Shown one piece after another: positions 61,260-64,000 of a DNA stretch of 64,000 nt. Source of the DNA: Sweltsa coloradensis. Lineage: Eukaryota > Arthropoda > Insecta > Plecoptera > Chloroperlidae. The stretch is from NCBI GenBank assembly GCA_024449915.1, contig JAMZAV010000050.1, forward strand, positions 248,001-312,000, read 5' to 3'. The notes beneath the pieces are model-generated. The model did no database searches. It was not told the origin of the DNA and saw only the letters and a program-made list of their open reading frames with translations. Position numbers and translations under genes: made by a program. Position 1 is the first letter of the stretch, and each line of letters opens with the position of its first letter.

Positions 61260-63575
61260 GTAAGTAAAGTAGCTTGCTAGGCTTCCACGGCATAATTTCT
61301 TGCTTGATCTAACTTAACTTGCAGCAAGATTCTTGAACCTGTGAACCTAATAGATTTGAATCTATATATACTACTATAGGGCTTGGCAAAAAAATCGATA
61401 TTTCGATATATCGATAATTGGAAAAAAATTTGATATTGATATTTGATTTCATATCGAAATATCGAAATTTACACAAAAAATGCCAAATTTCGTAAAATTT
61501 TGGTGGAGGTGCCGGGTAGGTAGTCTAAATTAAATTAACCTGGCTGATGCATTTGGTGGAGGTGCCGGGTCATAAAACACGATTGTGAGATCGTAAGTAG
61601 GTCTATGGTGAGTGGTGACACCTTATCAACCCTATTTGGCCAAAATTATAAAAAATAAACCCACTCTAAAAAAAAATATTTGAAAAAATTATTTTTGAAA
61701 AAAAAATTGAATTTTTTTTTAACAAACAATTACATTTCGATATATCGATATCATATCGAATTTTTTCGTGTGATATCGATAATTGAATGATATGTCATAG
61801 CCCAGCCCTACTATATACCATTAATGTAACGTAGATAGATATAAATAAACATAAATAGGTACCTAACTAAAATTGATAGGTACCTATTTCCATACAATTT
61901 ATAGTGAATACTGAATAGTTTGCTATGCTATAGGTAAGGCTTAAATAAATTTGTATTTAGAGTCTACTCACTCAGTCACAGTCACAGAACTGATTTTCAG
62001 TGGGGGACATTTTTTTATTAATACTATTTGCATTTATTTGTACTACAACAACGTGTGACATTAAAAATAAATGCGCGAATGACAGAAAGAGCATCTGCCC
62101 CATAGTGTGTGAGTAGGCCTACCAGTACCTGTAACTCTCTAATACAATAATAATAAACTAGGCCTACAATGTTCAAGTTAAATACAGTATCAAATCCCTG
62201 GTGAAAAATCTTGGCAAGATTGTATTGTAAGACCTTGTGTTTTTCTTGCCAAGATCTTGCAAGAACTTGTCAAGATCTTGTATAATCTTGACAAGATTGT
62301 GGTTGGTCTATTTATGCGGTACCGGTACGCCTACTTGATGCAATTTCGATACACACTTTGCCACCTTATTAGATGTTTATCCGTGGCTTGTTAATCTAGG
62401 CCCTGTGAACAAGAACATATAGCAAGTAGGCTTGCCCGCAGGCTAGGGCAAACACAGGCCTAGACCTATACGGTAGTTTTAGTAGAGATTTGTGGGCGCT
62501 GCCATCTTGGCTGTGACGTCACGGAAGTGCTGCTAGAAACTCGTTTCCACCATGCAGCACTTGTGCAGCACATGTTAGCACAGCACCTTCATGGCGCCAA
62601 CAAAAACAACCGTATAGTGCAAGGCATAATACTTGTAGTCAACTGTCATCTAAGCCTACTAGGCCTACCTAGGCTACAGTAGTGGTTGTAAATACTCACT
62701 TAGTCTGAGGTCTGTACAAGACATGGCAACTATCTGTAGCTATTTAAATGTGTATGTGGCCTTTGCTTACGATGTAGACCAGGTCTATTATCAACTGTCT
62801 ACTCTAGTTCTAAATAAACTGAAATAGTGAGACAGCACAAATGCAGGCTTACATGAACTGATGTAACTGTTAGTGATGACTGATGAGATTCAAGATGTTA
62901 ACACTAGGTGGCACATTTTGACAAGATCTTGTTTATATCTTGTTTCTAACCAAGTTCTTGCAAGATCTTAACAAGAATATTCTTGCAAAGAATCTTGCAA
63001 GAAGATCTTGTTAAGAATCTTGCAAGATCTTTGCAAGAAATCTTGGCAAGATCTTGACAAGAAATAAACAAGATCTATTAATCAAGATCTTGGCAAGATC
63101 TTGACAAGATCTACTTAACACAAGATCTTACAAGATCTTGACAAGAATTTTCACCAGGGATATAACATCAATATATATTATAAAATCACTACAAAAACTA
63201 AACTAGCCTACAAAACAATACAACTACCGGTAACAAAAACAGAACTACAACCATTAAATTTAAAGCCAACCCTGTAGACGCAGGACACCATTGAGTATCG
63301 ACAATCCCAGGGTTAACTTGGCCTTGAAGTGTAAATTGAACATAGGCAAACTGTAAAAAACAAACATGATTTTCTAACTGATCTTGTTTCAGATTCTTAG
63401 CGGATTTGGGTATTTCCACGGACCAATTGGGAAACTTCCTGACCAAGAACCCTTTAATATTTAAAGAAGAACTAGATGACCTGCAAGTGAGAATTAATTA
63501 CTTACACTCGAAGCAGTTTACACCTGACATGGTACTTCGAGTGGTGGAGCAGAATCCCTATTGGCTGATGTTCAG
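60784..63575 (+). CDS. MTERF3: MTERF3 homologue (mitochondrial transcription termination factor 3), partial
   Basis: MTERF3 is a mitochondrial-matrix protein of helical mTERF repeats that affects mtDNA transcription and ribosome assembly. Two exons are visible: 60784-61259 and 63393-63575, joined in phase 2; the rest lies beyond the right edge. The first 60-70 residues are basic and Ser/Thr-rich (VTSSVKKCALIFINTHQQ), fitting a mitochondrial presequence. The conserved part starts at LQELMKLGVDLHKLEKRKG, FILKLDFDQSI, then LADLGISTDQLGNFLTKNP, LDDLQVRINYLHSKQF and NPYWLMF. These match LVLLGVDLSKIEK, DNQLGAFLTKN and RVAYLHSKNF of vertebrate MTERF3. Confidence 0.92.
61377..61810. mobile_element. 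Short hAT-like element in the MTERF3 intron
   Basis: The ends TAGGGCTTGGCAAAAA and ATAGCCCAGCCCTA are imperfect inverted repeats; both sides are rich in ATATCGAT. The target duplication is unclear. Two GGTGGAGGTGCCGGGT words lie inside. Confidence 0.6.
62195..63160. mobile_element. DNA element with many AAGATCTT palindromes
   Basis: The ends TCCCTGGTGAAAA and TTTTCACCAGGGA are perfect 13-bp inverted repeats. Subterminal regions (62205-62300 and 62925-63145) are packed with CAAGATCTTG-like palindromes and CTTGACAAG words. The centre is unique, TAGGCC-rich and non-coding. MTERF3 intron. Confidence 0.75.
63393..63575 (+). CDS. MTERF3: MTERF3 second coding exon
   Basis: Acceptor TTGTTTCAG, donor GTGGGC, phase 2 at both ends; it encodes two mTERF-type helical repeats. 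No later exon is seen before the window ends. Confidence 0.9.
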
Positions 63576-64000
63576 GTGGGCTAGGCCTCTACTTATCTAA
63601 ACTGTCCTGCTATGTAGCAACAGGTGTCACGTTGATGTCTTCTTCTTCTCTTATGCCCACATGGACATCTGTCACTCATCATATGTCTTGTGTCCTTTTG
63701 GTATTTCTTCATAGTGTCCTTTCAGTGTAGCGCATCTAAATAGATGTGCAGAGAATATGCTGACTTTCAATCACACCTATTCTATGTAGGTGCTTTGCTA
63801 GCAATTCATGTTGTCATGTTGATGTTCACCAGACGTAGATGTGGCAGCCTACTCTTAGCATCTGCACGAGTATGGCGATCTCGATCAGTGAACAGTATTC
63901 TGAACCACTAACGCCTCCCCTCTCTGATTCTCTTCAACGATTTAAGTTCACTGCATCTGTGTATCTTGCAGATTTGTTAGAGTAAATAATACATAATACT
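63576..64000 (+). other. MTERF3 intron, to window end
   Basis: No exon or element is recognised in the last 425 bases. Confidence 0.4.

Noticed and set aside
62205..63150. CRISPR-like array from repeated CAAGATCTTG
   Set aside because: The host is an animal genome, spacing is irregular, there are no unique equal-length spacers, and the repeats sit inside a transposon with inverted ends.

Overview
The window is animal nuclear DNA: genes are split by GT-AG introns, about two thirds of the sequence is introns and transposons, and the recognisable genes are metazoan. The very frequent TAGGCC/GGCCTA words and the mix of hAT, Helitron-like, LINE and Ty3/gypsy copies suggest a marine invertebrate, perhaps a deuterostome, but I cannot name the taxon.

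Three conserved genes anchor the window. (1) A plus-strand CPEB-family gene (CPEB2-4/Orb2 type: two RRMs and a ZZ-type zinc finger) runs from about 11.7 to 37.8 kb. Twelve exons join in frame to 829 codons plus stop. Its first coding exon lies in a five-copy tandem array of a roughly 450-bp promoter/first-exon unit (11.5-13.6 kb). The acceptor of exon 10 lies in a separate five-copy array of an 83-bp unit (32.6-33.0 kb). (2) A minus-strand CCDC43 homologue runs from 54.6 down to 42.8 kb (four coding exons, 212 codons). Exons 3-4 are duplicated inside the gene: copy A at 42.8-43.7 kb is intact and copy B at 47.2-48.0 kb is frameshifted. (3) A plus-strand MTERF3 homologue begins at 60.78 kb and runs off the right end. 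CPEB and CCDC43 are tail to tail; CCDC43 and MTERF3 are head to head.

The left end (0-11 kb) holds a scrambled Ty3/gypsy pol fragment (1.1-3.65 kb). It also holds a cluster of four GC-rich minus-strand ORFs (4.2-7.5 kb) from one unrecognised family of about 145 residues, each built from two LTLEEL-type repeats. A foldback element made of a 17-bp CGCTCTTATTGG-like unit follows (7.57-8.17 kb).

Mobile elements fill the introns and spacers. At least six short hAT elements have 8-bp target duplications visible at both ends. One of them is absent from the paralogous site in copy A of the CCDC43 duplication. A pogo-like element is in copy A and absent from copy B. Others are five Helitron-like copies with a shared 3' end, several broken LINEs, a 5S-rRNA-like SINE, tRNA-like SINEs, and a SINE-like element (41.6-42.15 kb) that carries a complete-looking type I hammerhead ribozyme on the minus strand. 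The strongest leads for something undescribed are the two exon-edge arrays in one CPEB gene, the ribozyme-bearing element, the LTLEEL family and the foldback element.
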